From the NCBI GenBank assembly GCA_905479735.1, contig CAJQNS010000257.1, positions 1 through 36,549 of the forward strand: DNA of 36,549 nt, read 5' to 3'. Position numbers and translations under genes: made by a program. The stretch is from an uncultured Desulfofustis sp. (lineage in GTDB: Bacteria; Desulfobacterota; Desulfobulbia; Desulfobulbales; Desulfocapsaceae). This document shows positions 1-8,776 of the stretch, piece by piece. The notes below the pieces were generated by a model. The model searched no databases. It was not told the DNA's origin and was given only the letters and a program-made list of their open reading frames with translations. Numbering within the stretch: the stretch's first letter is position 1; every line of letters begins with the position of its first letter.

Positions 1-903
1 ATAGTCAGCCGCCTTGGTGATGTAGAGCACCGAGTTGGCATCGAAACGCTTGACGAACTGGGATCCTTGGTAGCGAAGATAGCTCTCGACCATGAAATCC
101 ACGTCAAATCCGTAGGAAAAGTTTGCCTTGTTCTGCAGTCTGCGGCCAAATTTACGGCGCATGGCCTCGTCGGAAAGGTAGGTGACGTGGCCGATCATAC
201 GGGCCACCGACAGGCCGAGGTCCGGTTTTTCAGAATCGTAATAGTTTCCCTTATTCCATTTCGGATCGACCATAATGGCCTGCCGCGCCACTTCATTAAA
301 GGCAATGGCCAGAGCCGAGTGGCGCATGGTCGTGGCGATGGGGATGGCGGAACGGACCATCTCCGGGTAGCGGACACACCATTCCAGCACCTGCATACCG
401 CCGACCGAACCGCCGACCACCGTGTGCAGAGAGGAGATACCGAGGTATTCGAGCAGGGCTTTCTGGGATTCGATGATGTCGCCAATGGTCATCATCGGAA
501 AATCCAGCCCGTAGGGAGCACCGGTTTCAGGGTTTATCGAGGAGGGGCCGGTGGTGCCCATGCAGCCGCCAAGGATATTGGCGCAGATGACAAAATATTT
601 ATTTGTGTCGAGTCCTTTGCCCGGCCCTATCATGGAGTCCCACCAGCCGGGTTTGGCCTCTTTGGGGTCATCGCCATAGAAGCCGGCGGCATGGGAATCG
701 CCCGAAAAGGCATGGGCCACCAATACCGCATTGTCCCGCTGGGGCGATAGTTTCCCCCAGGTTTCATAGCCGATGGTAACTGGGCCCAGGTTGGCGCCGC
801 TCTCGAGGGTCATTTTCTCTGGTGGTTGGGCATAGGTGAAGAACTGTTTCTCCACCACTCCCGCTGAACCGACTTCGAGATATGACGCCGAATTGTTTTC
901 CAT
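1..903 (-). CDS. metX: Homoserine O-acetyltransferase MetX (3' end cut by window)
   Basis: Cytosolic alpha/beta-hydrolase-fold acyltransferase that activates homoserine with an acyl-CoA (normally acetyl-CoA) to give the O-acyl ester used by MetY next door. The first 301 codons are present; the C-terminus, with the expected catalytic Asp and His, lies beyond base 1. Visible family marks are a GGCMGTTGP segment, the nucleophile elbow GGSVGGMQ with Ser about residue 166, and conserved stretches such as [11 protein letters not shown] and RRFG-like loops. The ATG at 903 follows an AGGGGAC ribosome-binding sequence. It lies 15 bases downstream of metY on the same strand, so the two are probably co-transcribed. 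Acetyl versus succinyl specificity cannot be settled from this part, but pairing with a MetY-type sulfhydrylase favours acetyl. Confidence 0.93.
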   Translation of the reverse strand, partial: MENNSASYLEVGSAGVVEKQFFTYAQPPEKMTLESGANLGPVTIGYETWGKLSPQRDNAVLVAHAFSGDSHAAGFYGDDPKEAKPGWWDSMIGPGKGLDTNKYFVICANILGGCMGTTGPSSINPETGAPYGLDFPMMTIGDIIESQKALLEYLGISSLHTVVGGSVGGMQVLEWCVRYPEMVRSAIPIATTMRHSALAIAFNEVARQAIMVDPKWNKGNYYDSEKPDLGLSVARMIGHVTYLSDEAMRRKFGRRLQNKANFSYGFDVDFMVESYLRYQGSQFVKRFDANSVLYITKAADY

Positions 904-918
904 CGTCCCCTTGGATTC

Positions 919-2199
919 TCAGGATGTGGCTTTCAGCAGGGCCTGCTCGATGTCCGCTTTGATATCGTCGATATGTTCGATCCCAATGGAGAGTCGAATC
1001 ATAGTATCGGTGATTCCGGATTCCACAAGCTGCTCGGCAGAAAGTTGAGAATGGGTGGTCGAGGCCGGGTGGATGGCCAGGGTTTTGGCATCGCCGACGT
1101 TAGCCAGGTGAGAAGCCAACTGCAGTGCCTCGATGAATTTCTGACCGGCTTCCAGACCGCCCTTGATGCCAAAGGCAACCATGCCCCCAAAGCCGTTCTT
1201 CAGGTAGGTGGCGGCAATCTCATGACCGGGCGAACCTTTGAGTCCTGGATAATAGACCCAGTCAACCGCCTCGTGGTTGTTCAGAAAATCGGCCACCGCA
1301 TTGGCATTGCTGCAGTGACGTTCCATCCGCAGTCCCAGGGTTTCGATACCCTGCAGGAAGAACCAGCAGTTGTCCGGGCTGATGCTCGCCCCAAGGTTGC
1401 GCAGTGGTACGAGTCTCATGCGCAGGGCAAAGGCGACGGGGTTGAGGTCGCCGAGGTCGTGGGCATAGCGAAGACCGTGGTAGGAGTCATCCGGTTCGTT
1501 GTAGATTTTAAACTTCGGGTCGGTCCAATCGAATCTGCCGGCATCGATAACGATACCGCCGATTCCGGTTCCGTGTCCGCCCATCCACTTGGTCAGCGAG
1601 TGAATTACCACATCGGCCCCGAATTCGATCGGTTTGAACAGATAGGGGGTGGTGAAGGTCGAGTCGACCACCAGCGGCAGATTATTGGCTTTGGCAATTT
1701 TTGAAATAGCCTCGAAGTCGACCACGTTGAGCGTCGGGTTGCCGATGGTTTCACAAAAAATGGCCCGGGTTTTCTCATTGATCGCCCGGGCGAAATTCTG
1801 CGGATCCTCGGGGTCGACAAATTTAACGGTGATGCCTAGCTGGGGCAGTATCGAGTCAAATTGAACGTAGGTGCCACCGTACAAGTTGTTGGCGGCGATG
1901 ATTTCGTCACCCTGGGAACAGATATTGATTATTGTGTAGAAAATCGCCGAAGTTCCCGAGGCCAGTGCCAGGGCGGTTGCCCCGCCCTCGAGCTGGGCAA
2001 CCCGCTGCTCGAGGACATTCTGGGTCGGGTTACCAATGCGCGTGTAGATGTTACCGAGCTCCTTTAGGGCGAAAAGGTTGGCCGCATGTTCGGTGCTCTT
2101 GAACACGTAGGAACTTGTCCGGTATACCGGAACCGCCCGTGACAGCGTATCCTGATCAATGGTTTGGCCGCCGTGCAGGGCGATGGTTTCGAATTTCAT
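919..2199 (-). CDS. metY: O-acetylhomoserine sulfhydrylase MetY
   Basis: PLP enzyme of the Cys/Met-metabolism family that makes homocysteine from O-acetylhomoserine and sulfide. It is 426 residues, the usual MetY length and longer than MetB/MetC (about 380-400). The PLP lysine is K204 in SLTKWMGGHG. Other family signs are YTRIGNPTQ near residue 52 and the SGTSA phosphate-binding region near 81. The C-terminal ASTTHSQLSAEQL segment is a MetY hallmark. The start is supported by AAAGGAG just upstream of the ATG at 2199. Direct sulfhydrylation suits a sulfide-rich anaerobe. It sits between a TPR protein gene (27-bp gap) and metX. I see no obvious SAM riboswitch ahead of the group. Confidence 0.95.
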   Translation of the reverse strand: MKFETIALHGGQTIDQDTLSRAVPVYRTSSYVFKSTEHAANLFALKELGNIYTRIGNPTQNVLEQRVAQLEGGATALALASGTSAIFYTIINICSQGDEIIAANNLYGGTYVQFDSILPQLGITVKFVDPEDPQNFARAINEKTRAIFCETIGNPTLNVVDFEAISKIAKANNLPLVVDSTFTTPYLFKPIEFGADVVIHSLTKWMGGHGTGIGGIVIDAGRFDWTDPKFKIYNEPDDSYHGLRYAHDLGDLNPVAFALRMRLVPLRNLGASISPDNCWFFLQGIETLGLRMERHCSNANAVADFLNNHEAVDWVYYPGLKGSPGHEIAATYLKNGFGGMVAFGIKGGLEAGQKFIEALQLASHLANVGDAKTLAIHPASTTHSQLSAEQLVESGITDTMIRLSIGIEHIDDIKADIEQALLKATS

Positions 2200-2226
2200 C
2201 GTGCTCTCCTTTGTGGATGTCGAATG

Positions 2227-2826
2227 TTAATTTTTGTTTTCGGCCTCTGCTTTCACCTGGTCGATGAGCTCTTGCAGCGACATGCCGTTTGCTGTTTGGT
2301 AGTCGGGGTTGATCGCCAGCACCGACCGCCAGGACTCTATCGCTTCATCGGTCTTGCCAAGATCGAAATGGAGAACAATCCCTCTGTTAAATCTTGAAGG
2401 AGCGTGACTATTGTCCATTGAGATGGCTTTATCGAATGCCTCAATAGCTTTTTGCGGGTCTCCCGATCTCCGGTACATGACCCCCAGGTCGGTCCAGAGA
2501 TTGGCATTGCCCGAGTGCAGTTCCAGTGACTTGGTGTAGGCGCCGATGGCCTTGCTCACCTGGTTGCTGTCGAAATAGAGATGTCCGAGTTGGGTCCAGG
2601 CGTTATAGTTGTCAGGATTGGCGGTCACCTCGGCTTCGAGATTGAGGATGGCCTGAGCTTCCTGTTGAGACTCAGCGGGCTGCTGGGCGGAGTTGGTTGC
2701 CACCGGGGCGGTGCCTGGCGATTTCATAACGGTGAAAACAACACCACAGATGAAGCCGGCAATGAAGACGATCAGTACGCTGAGATACAATGTTTGCTTT
2801 GAGACGGTTGCCTGATTTTTTTCCAT
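2227..2826 (-). CDS. Membrane-anchored TPR protein
   Basis: A 199-residue protein with one N-terminal hydrophobic segment (about residues 13-31) that looks like a signal anchor. An Ala/Gln-rich linker follows, then about three tetratricopeptide repeats (roughly residues 65-170) with the W-x-x-L-G-x-x-Y and A-x-x-x-F-x-x-A spacing. The topology suggests TPRs in the periplasm acting as a protein-interaction scaffold, possibly in cytochrome or envelope assembly; the partner is unknown. I chose the ATG at 2826 because it places the membrane segment at the N-terminus. A longer frame back to 2910 adds a non-conserved-looking stretch. It is first in a presumed minus-strand group with metY and metX, and a link to methionine synthesis is not evident. 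Confidence 0.8.
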   Translation of the reverse strand: MEKNQATVSKQTLYLSVLIVFIAGFICGVVFTVMKSPGTAPVATNSAQQPAESQQEAQAILNLEAEVTANPDNYNAWTQLGHLYFDSNQVSKAIGAYTKSLELHSGNANLWTDLGVMYRRSGDPQKAIEAFDKAISMDNSHAPSRFNRGIVLHFDLGKTDEAIESWRSVLAINPDYQTANGMSLQELIDQVKAEAENKN

Positions 2827-3164
2827 GTTTACACTCTGAAGTACGTTGCAGGATTGAAAATTAGTGCCTGTCAATCTGGGAATCGGATGACATTTCCTTA
2901 TAATAGACATGAAAAGAGGAATGTGTATACGACATTGTGAGATAATTTTTCAGAGAAAATTGAGCAGCTCCCAATGGGGTCTGTGGCTGCTTAAGGTCTC
3001 TATTCCCTTCATACACCCCCCCTGAATTACAGGGAATTATCCGAAGACCGGCTGAATTTGCGAGCAGGAATGTGAGACCAGAGCTATTGTTCTTCTATGA
3101 GCGGTTCTGAGCATAAGCCACTGGTTCATTTATAATCAAAACACATAACCCGGGAGGAATGCAG
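2827..3164. other. Divergent intergenic region (TPR gene / glgP)
   Basis: About 338 bases separate the divergent TPR gene and glycogen phosphorylase. Besides the candidate glgP promoter and the Shine-Dalgarno listed separately, I see AT-rich patches (2898-2960) that could carry the minus-strand promoter, but no convincing -35/-10 pair. There is no riboswitch-like architecture and no additional gene. Confidence 0.4.
3105..3136 (+). promoter_or_regulatory. Candidate promoter of glgP
   Basis: A perfect TATAAT lies at 3131-3136, 28 bases ahead of the preferred glgP start. The -35 side is weak: TTCTGA at 3105-3110 is 20 bases away and TGAGCA at 3108-3113 is 17 bases away. This is a -10-driven guess only. 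Confidence 0.35.
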
Positions 3165-5657
3165 ATGAGCAGACCAACCCCTGACATATTGTCTGAAGCT
3201 CTGGAAAGCAAAGGTTCTAAGGCTTTTTTCTCTGAAACTTCAGAATCGATCCGGGACAGTATCATTCATCACCTGCTGAGTTTTCAAGGCAGGGATCCCG
3301 AGCGTTCCGGCGCCTCCGATATCTATAAGGCCCTGGCCTTCACCTTGCGCGATATCATGGTGGAGAAATGGATAAAGACCCAGAAGACCTTCTATGCCAA
3401 GAAGAAGAAACGGGTGTACTACCTGTCGTTGGAGTTTCTCATCGGCCGCTCGCTGGGCAATTCGATCATCAACCTGGGCCTCTATGACGAAGTCAAACAA
3501 GCTGTTTCTGAATTGGGCTTCTCGATGGAGGAAATCCGCGAGCAGGAGGAAGACGCAGCACTGGGTAACGGAGGCCTGGGAAGGCTTGCCGCCTGTTTCA
3601 TGGATTCCATTGCCACCTTGAAGATTCCCGCCTACGGGTATGGCATCCGGTATGAGTACGGGCTTTTTAACCAGCAGTTAATCGACGGCTATCAGGTCGA
3701 GCGACCTGACAACTGGTTGCGGTATGGTACACCGTGGGAATTCGAGCGCCGCCTGCCGGTCTTCAGCATACAATTTTACGGAAAGGTGAGCACTTATCTG
3801 GACGACAAAGGGTGCTATCGGTCAAAGTGGATTGATACCCAGGACGTCATGGCCATGCCCTGTGATATCATGGTGCCGGGCTATATGAATGATCATGTAA
3901 TCAACATGCGTCTCTGGGCGGCCCGGGCTTCGAGCGAGCTGGACCTCACCCACTTCGGGGAGGGGGACTATATCGGGGCGGTTCAGCAGAAGGTCAGCTC
4001 GGAAACCATCTCCAAGGTCCTGTATCCACCTGATCACAACTATGCGGGCCAGGAGCTGCGCCTGCGGCAGCAGTACTTTTTCGTGGCGGCAACCTTTCAA
4101 GATATCATGCGCCGTTTTAAAAAGAACAACGAGACCTTCGATAAATTTCCCGACCGGGTGGCTGTGCAGCTCAACGACACCCATCCGGCGATTGCTATTC
4201 CCGAATTGATGCGAATTCTGCTCGACCTCGAAGGTCTGAACTGGGAGAAAGCCTGGGATATCTGCACCAGAACTTTCGCCTACACCAACCACACCCTGAT
4301 GCCGGAAGCGCTGGAGCGCTGGTCGGTGGATATGATTGGCAAGGTGCTGCCCAGGCACCTGCAGATCATCTACGAGATCAATCAGCGATTTCTGGATCAG
4401 GTCTCCCAGCACTACCCGGGCGATCTGGGCAAGATCGGCAGGATGTCGATTATCGAGGAGGGTTACCCCAAAAAGGTGCGGATGGCCTATCTGGCTATCG
4501 TTGGCTCTCATTCGGTCAACGGTGTGGCGGCGCTGCACACCCAACTGTTAAAAGATAAGGTTTTCAAGGATTTTGATAAATTCTATCCGGACAAGATCAA
4601 CTCAAAGACCAACGGTATTACCCCACGGCGCTGGCTGCTTAAATCAAACCCGGATCTGTCAGGGCTGATCAACGAGAAGATCGGTACCGGCTGGGAAGTT
4701 GATCTAGACAAGCTCAGGGAGCTGGAACCTTTTGCCGATGACAGGGAGTTCCAAAAACGGTTTCGGGAGATCAAACTCAACAACAAGTTCAAGCTGGCCG
4801 ACTACATCGGGATCAGCACAGGCGTTCTGGTCAGTCACGAGACCATGTTCGACGTCCAGGTAAAACGGATTCATGAATACAAACGCCAGCTTCTCAACGC
4901 CCTGCACGTCATTCACCTCTACCATCAATTTGTTACCTCAGAGCAGACCGATCTAGCGCCGAGGACCGTTATCTTTGCCGGCAAGGCGGCCCCCTCCTAC
5001 TGGCGCGCTAAATTGATCATTAAACTGATCACCTCTATTGGTGAAGTGGTGAACAATGATCCTCGGATCGGCGACCGGCTCAAAGTCGTATTTCTGCCTA
5101 ACTACAATGTCAGCCAGGCTGAACTTATCATACCGGCGGCCGATCTTTCCGAGCAGATTTCCACCGCCGGCACCGAAGCCTCGGGAACCGGCAACATGAA
5201 GCTCGCCTTGAACGGTGCTTTAACCATTGGCACCCTGGATGGTGCCAATATCGAGATAAGAGAGGAGGTGGGCGCAGACAATATCTTCATCTTCGGTCTG
5301 ACGGCCGAAGAGGCTGAATATGAGCGTATCCACAACAGCCGAACCCCCGTCCAGATCTGCCGCGAAAATGATGACATAGCCCTGATCATGGAAGCGCTCT
5401 CAAGCGGCACCTTTAGTCACGGAGATCGCAATCTGTTCCAGCCGCTGATAGATTCACTGATGAGCCCGCACGACCAATATCTGCTGATCAGGGATCTGGA
5501 ATCTTATATCGATTGCCAGAACCGGGTCAACGAAGCCTACCTCGAACCGCAACTCTGGACCAGGATGGCCATACTCAATGTCGCCAGGATGGGCAAGTTC
5601 TCCACCGACCGGACCATCAGGCAGTATGCCAATGAGATCTGGGGAATTGAGGTTTAA
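3165..5657 (+). CDS. glgP: Glycogen/alpha-glucan phosphorylase
   Basis: GT35 phosphorylase of 830 residues. It releases glucose-1-phosphate from the non-reducing ends of glycogen or maltodextrin using phosphate and PLP. The PLP lysine is K679 in the invariant GTGNMKLALNG motif, followed by IGTLDGANIEI. The early EDAALGNGGLGRLAACF and the NDTHPA motif near residue 345 are also present. The ORF opens with ATG at 3159, but the GGAGG at 3153-3157 is only one base from it. The second ATG at 3165 has a 7-base spacing and is preferred. It stands alone with no other glg gene in the window, so it is probably monocistronic, ending before the hairpin at 5739. MalP versus GlgP substrate preference cannot be told from sequence. 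Confidence 0.96.
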   Translation: MSRPTPDILSEALESKGSKAFFSETSESIRDSIIHHLLSFQGRDPERSGASDIYKALAFTLRDIMVEKWIKTQKTFYAKKKKRVYYLSLEFLIGRSLGNSIINLGLYDEVKQAVSELGFSMEEIREQEEDAALGNGGLGRLAACFMDSIATLKIPAYGYGIRYEYGLFNQQLIDGYQVERPDNWLRYGTPWEFERRLPVFSIQFYGKVSTYLDDKGCYRSKWIDTQDVMAMPCDIMVPGYMNDHVINMRLWAARASSELDLTHFGEGDYIGAVQQKVSSETISKVLYPPDHNYAGQELRLRQQYFFVAATFQDIMRRFKKNNETFDKFPDRVAVQLNDTHPAIAIPELMRILLDLEGLNWEKAWDICTRTFAYTNHTLMPEALERWSVDMIGKVLPRHLQIIYEINQRFLDQVSQHYPGDLGKIGRMSIIEEGYPKKVRMAYLAIVGSHSVNGVAALHTQLLKDKVFKDFDKFYPDKINSKTNGITPRRWLLKSNPDLSGLINEKIGTGWEVDLDKLRELEPFADDREFQKRFREIKLNNKFKLADYIGISTGVLVSHETMFDVQVKRIHEYKRQLLNALHVIHLYHQFVTSEQTDLAPRTVIFAGKAAPSYWRAKLIIKLITSIGEVVNNDPRIGDRLKVVFLPNYNVSQAELIIPAADLSEQISTAGTEASGTGNMKLALNGALTIGTLDGANIEIREEVGADNIFIFGLTAEEAEYERIHNSRTPVQICRENDDIALIMEALSSGTFSHGDRNLFQPLIDSLMSPHDQYLLIRDLESYIDCQNRVNEAYLEPQLWTRMAILNVARMGKFSTDRTIRQYANEIWGIEV

Positions 5658-5738
5658 GAGGTCGGCTGAGGACCGGGGCCAGATTGTTGAGGTGGTGATG
5701 GATTGACCGGCAGATGATTTTAAGGTATCTAAAAGTAA

Positions 5739-5771
5739 AAAAGGTTACAGGAGCGACTCCTGTAACCTTTT
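5739..5771 (-). terminator. Intrinsic terminator of tRNA-Cys (also usable by glgP)
   Basis: A perfect 15-bp stem (AAAAGGTTACAGGAG at 5739-5753 against 5757-5771) with a 3-base loop. Read on the minus strand it follows the tRNA 3' end by about 8 bases and runs into a T-rich tail (TTTTTTACTTTT). On the plus strand it lies 80 bases after glgP with a shorter U-tract, so it may act bidirectionally. Confidence 0.85.
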
Positions 5772-5779
5772 CTGTATCA

Positions 5780-5855
5780 TGGAGGCGGCGACCGGAGTCG
5801 AACCGGTGAATAATGGTTTTGCAGACCACTGCCTTAGCCACTTGGCTACGCCGCC
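5780..5855 (-). tRNA. tRNA-Cys (anticodon GCA)
   Basis: A 76-base cloverleaf on the minus strand. The 7-bp acceptor stem GGCGGCG/CGCCGCC is followed by the discriminator U typical of tRNA-Cys and an encoded CCA. The D-arm contains GCCAAGTGGC, the anticodon loop CTGCAAA gives GCA, and the T-arm contains GGTTCGACTCC. It has a promoter upstream and a strong hairpin downstream, so it is probably a single-gene transcript, divergent from rnc. Confidence 0.97.
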
Positions 5856-5878
5856 GGTGATTCCTGCTGAGACCGTTG

Positions 5879-5906
5879 TTTATACCATAGATAGAGTGTT
5901 TGACAA
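5879..5906 (-). promoter_or_regulatory. Candidate sigma-70 promoter of tRNA-Cys
   Basis: On the minus strand TTGTCA (5901-5906) and TATAAA (5879-5884) are separated by 16 bases, each one mismatch from consensus. Transcription would start about 17 bases before the tRNA 5' end. The same bases overlap the rnc ribosome-binding region on the plus strand. Confidence 0.55.
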
Positions 5907-5919
5907 GAGGAAATTATTG

Positions 5920-6648
5920 ATGGGATCTTTCATGGATGAGCTGGCCGGCAGCAACAAAGAGGTGCTTGCCGAATTTGAAAAATTGCTCGGCTACCGTTTT
6001 ACCGATTTGCGTCTGCTGCAGAAGGCTTTGATTCATTCTTCCTACGCTTTCGAGCAGGCCCAAGCCGGTCAAGATAACCAGGTTTTCGAGTTTATCGGCG
6101 ATGCTGTGCTTGATCTGGTCATTGGCCATTTGCTCTGCAGCCGCTATCCCGAGATGAAGGAAGGCGAGTTGACCAGGTTCAGAGCCTCACTGGTCAATGA
6201 ATCGCACCTTGCTGACATGGCCAGGAAGCTGGATATGGGGAGATTTCTTTTTCTCGGCAAAGGTGAGGATGGTTCGAACGGCAGGAATAAATCTTCGATT
6301 CTTTCCTGTGCTTTCGAAGCAACGATCGGAGCCGTGTTTGAGGATAGCGACTATCCAACAGCTGCCTCTCTGGTCCAGGCCCTGTTCGAAGAGTCCATTG
6401 AAGACAAGAAAGAAAGTCTGCTCATGGCCGATGCCAAAAGCAGACTGCAGGAAGTGCTTCAGGAGAAATACAATGAGGCCCCCTGCTACCGTCTGGACAG
6501 CGAGGAGGGACCCTCCCATCGTAAACAATTCAGTATCTCGGTGGTGTTCAGAGAACAGGTCCTGGGTACCGGCAGCGCCAGTTCCAAAAAAGAAGCCGAG
6601 CAGCGGGCTGCAGCTGCGGCCCTCAAAAGCACTGACAGCGAGGTCTGA
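5920..6648 (+). CDS. rnc: Ribonuclease III family protein, atypical active site
   Basis: A 242-residue protein with an RNase III domain (about 10-150) and a C-terminal dsRNA-binding domain (about 170-238, ending in the KKEAEQRAAAAAL helix). Family role: processing of double-stranded RNA such as rRNA precursors. The signature region reads NQVFEFIGDAVL: E57 and D61 match the essential acids, but the usual first Glu (the E in NERLEFLGD) is Q54. In the second motif the usual ILADxxEA reads ILSCAFEA, so the Asp that pairs with E133 is C130. Two of the acids that normally line the metal site are therefore changed. The start ATG at 5920 has AAGAGG nine bases upstream. It is divergent from tRNA-Cys, with no era or lepB neighbour. 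Family membership is firm; full catalytic activity is not. Confidence 0.9.
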   Translation: MGSFMDELAGSNKEVLAEFEKLLGYRFTDLRLLQKALIHSSYAFEQAQAGQDNQVFEFIGDAVLDLVIGHLLCSRYPEMKEGELTRFRASLVNESHLADMARKLDMGRFLFLGKGEDGSNGRNKSSILSCAFEATIGAVFEDSDYPTAASLVQALFEESIEDKKESLLMADAKSRLQEVLQEKYNEAPCYRLDSEEGPSHRKQFSISVVFREQVLGTGSASSKKEAEQRAAAAALKSTDSEV

Positions 6649-6804
6649 GATGTTCAGCTAGAGAGCAAAGCCCCAGGCGGTGGTGACGCATCGCTTGGAA
6701 CTCCTGCGCTCAGCTCCCTGGCCCATCTTTTTGTGGCTTTCCCGGCGGGGGCAAAAAGAGAGCGCCTATCCTCTGCAGCAGAGTGAGAGAGACGGTTCAT
6801 CAAA

Positions 6805-7434
6805 TTAGTAGGTGATCAACGGAGTTTTGCCGAAATGGCTAGGCTGGGCCGCCTGGCAGAGAATGAAATCGGCAACATCGCGTCGAGAGATCCGCTTGGC
6901 GGTAGTACCTTCGAGGTCATTTATTATACGATAGTTGCCTGTCCGGGGTCCATTGGTGAGGCCCGCCGGCCTGACAATCAGCCAGTCGATGTCCCCGGTG
7001 GCGATGATCTCCTCCTCGCGGTCCTTGTCTTCATAAATCGATTTCAAAAACAGGGGCTTGAAGATTCTATCGTAAAGAAAACCACCGTGACCTTTTGAGT
7101 CGCCGGCCCCGATTCCTGTGACCGCGATCAGTTTCAGCGTGGGCTGCTGCCCCACCACTTTTACCAGGTTGGCCGCCGCCACAGAGAATAGATCGACAGC
7201 TTTAAAGGTTATGGGAACACCTATGCATGAGCAGACGATTTCCATGTCTTGGGCCGCTTCCTTGACGGATTGCAGATCCCTCACATCACCCTGGACCAGG
7301 TCCAGGCGGGAATCCGTTGACTCAAGCCTGTTTGGGTGTCGGGCCAGCACCCTGACCTTATGACCATCCTTGAGCGCCTCTTCCATGAGTGCTTTGCCAA
7401 TACCGCGGCTCGCCCCGATTATGAGTATCTTCAT
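6805..7434 (-). CDS. Atypical SDR / NAD(P)-binding epimerase-like protein
   Basis: A 209-residue Rossmann-fold protein. The N-terminal dinucleotide-binding motif is GASRGIGKAL (about residues 7-16), with a basic RHPNR after strand two, which suggests NADPH. The segment WLIVRPAGLTNGP is typical of the atypical SDR group that includes NmrA-like and biliverdin-reductase-B-like proteins. No classical YxxxK is visible, so a regulator or flavin/quinone-reductase-like role is as likely as a dehydrogenase. The start at 7434 puts the Rossmann motif at the N-terminus; the frame is open to 7500 but that extension looks unrelated. It is transcribed toward rnc, and the neighbours give no functional hint. 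Confidence 0.8.
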   Translation of the reverse strand: MKILIIGASRGIGKALMEEALKDGHKVRVLARHPNRLESTDSRLDLVQGDVRDLQSVKEAAQDMEIVCSCIGVPITFKAVDLFSVAAANLVKVVGQQPTLKLIAVTGIGAGDSKGHGGFLYDRIFKPLFLKSIYEDKDREEEIIATGDIDWLIVRPAGLTNGPRTGNYRIINDLEGTTAKRISRRDVADFILCQAAQPSHFGKTPLITY

Positions 7435-7759
7435 GACCGTCCCGGCTCCGATTGAGAAGAAGCTGATAATATATGACTGGGTCTGATGTGCCTGGGACAT
7501 AGCCCAGGCAATATCTTCTACTTATATTAATACTGAATGACTGCGGAGGCAATTGGCTGGGGTGTTTCCCTTGTAGCTGATTGAAGAGATCATGGACCGC
7601 GGAGAAACGGAAACAATGAGTTGATCAATAACAAGCGAAACTCATTGCCGTAATTGAGTTGATAAAACCATGTCAGGTTGCCAACCGATCGAGTTTGCTG
7701 TTTTATGCACTTTACTCTGCTGTGAGGTAAATATTGGCTGGGAGAAATTGGTATAAGCG
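7435..7759. other. Divergent intergenic region with two small palindromes
   Basis: This 325-base gap between the SDR and the radical SAM gene has no convincing gene. It holds two perfect inverted repeats: TGCCTGGG at 7489-7496 with 7503-7510 (6-base loop), and CAATGAGTT at 7614-7622 with 7639-7647 (16-base spacer). Either could be an operator or an RNA hairpin. No clear -35/-10 pair was found. Confidence 0.4.
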
Positions 7760-8776
7760 ATGTCATTGATCATTCCCTATTTCATCCATCACCGGGGCTG
7801 CCCTCATCGGTGCCTATTCTGTAACCAGCTCGGTATCGCCGGAGCAAACCAGGAAGATTCAGACGATCTGGTGGCCGATCTGGGCAGGACTATCAAGCGC
7901 TGGCTGTCGAGGTCCAAAGTGCATGATACGGTGCAGGTAGCCTTTTTCGGCGGGTCGTTTACCTGCCTGAATGAGGGGTTGCAGTACAAGCTTCTCAGTG
8001 CTGTCACTCCCCATATCGATGGTGGGCGGGTCGACTCTATCAGGCTTTCTACCAGACCGGATTGTTTGAGTGAGGAAATCATTGATTTTCTGATTTCTGC
8101 CGGGGTCCGGACTGTTGAAATAGGGGCCCAGTCAATGAACGACGAGGTGCTCCAGCTGGCGGGTAGGGGACACACTGCCGCAGACGTAGAGACTGCGGTA
8201 AGTCTGCTTGGCACCAAAGGGGTGGAGACAGGGATACAACTGATGGCCGGGCTTCCGGGAGAAACCACCCGGTCGTTTATGAACGGAGTCAGAGCTATAG
8301 TGAACTTAGCACCGAATCTGGTCAGACTTTACCCGACTCTGGTGCTGGAAAATACTGAGCTCGCCTCATTGTATCGCCGATCATTATGGCGTCCTCTCAG
8401 TCTTGAGCGGGCGGTCAGTCTCATGGCCCGGGCCCGAAATCTGCTTGTGGAGAACCAGATCAAGATTATCCGCATGGGGTTACAGCCTACTCCGGAGTTG
8501 GAGAAGGAGATGATAGCCGGTCCCTATCATCCGGCTTTCGGGGAACTGGTCAACTCCAGATGCTGGTATCAGAAAATCCGTCCTTTACTGGTCAAAGCCG
8601 GTGGCGGCAGGGTGGTGCGGCTTACCATCTCAGACCGGGATTACTCCGCCGTGGCTGGTTTGAAAAAACAGAATTTGATAAGATTTCAGGCTCTCATCCA
8701 CGGCGCTCGGCTCCTTGTAGAGACGGACTCTGGCCTGGAGCGGGGTACATACCGTTATACGGTAAACCATACATAA
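7760..8776 (+). CDS. Radical SAM protein (Elp3-like core)
   Basis: A 338-residue radical SAM enzyme. The [4Fe-4S] cysteines C14, C18 and C21 lie in the CX3CX2C motif GCPHRCLFCNQ right at the N-terminus. FFGGSFTCLN and GIQLMAGLPGE (near residue 170) match the barrel motifs shared by Elp3/YhcC-like and HemN-like proteins. The C-terminus (about 260-338) carries no acetyltransferase domain, unlike Elp3. The substrate is unknown; tRNA modification or cofactor chemistry are guesses. The ribosome-binding site is weak, with GGGAGA about 16 bases upstream. Its last codon and stop fall inside the left arm of the palindromic element at 8769-8912, so the present C-terminus may have been altered by that insertion. 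Confidence 0.82.
   Translation: MSLIIPYFIHHRGCPHRCLFCNQLGIAGANQEDSDDLVADLGRTIKRWLSRSKVHDTVQVAFFGGSFTCLNEGLQYKLLSAVTPHIDGGRVDSIRLSTRPDCLSEEIIDFLISAGVRTVEIGAQSMNDEVLQLAGRGHTAADVETAVSLLGTKGVETGIQLMAGLPGETTRSFMNGVRAIVNLAPNLVRLYPTLVLENTELASLYRRSLWRPLSLERAVSLMARARNLLVENQIKIIRMGLQPTPELEKEMIAGPYHPAFGELVNSRCWYQKIRPLLVKAGGGRVVRLTISDRDYSAVAGLKKQNLIRFQALIHGARLLVETDSGLERGTYRYTVNHT

Noticed and set aside
67-750. A 227-codon plus-strand frame at the left edge
   Set aside because: It lies antisense to metX, whose translation carries clear family motifs; the plus-strand product has no recognisable domain.
973-1704. A 243-codon plus-strand frame over metY
   Set aside because: It is a shadow of metY, which has the PLP lysine and full family length.
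3159-3164. ATG 3159 as the glgP start
   Set aside because: The GGAGG ends one base before it; ATG 3165 has a proper seven-base spacing.
2827-3164. A SAM or other riboswitch ahead of the metYX group
   Set aside because: No conserved riboswitch core or multi-stem layout could be recognised by eye.
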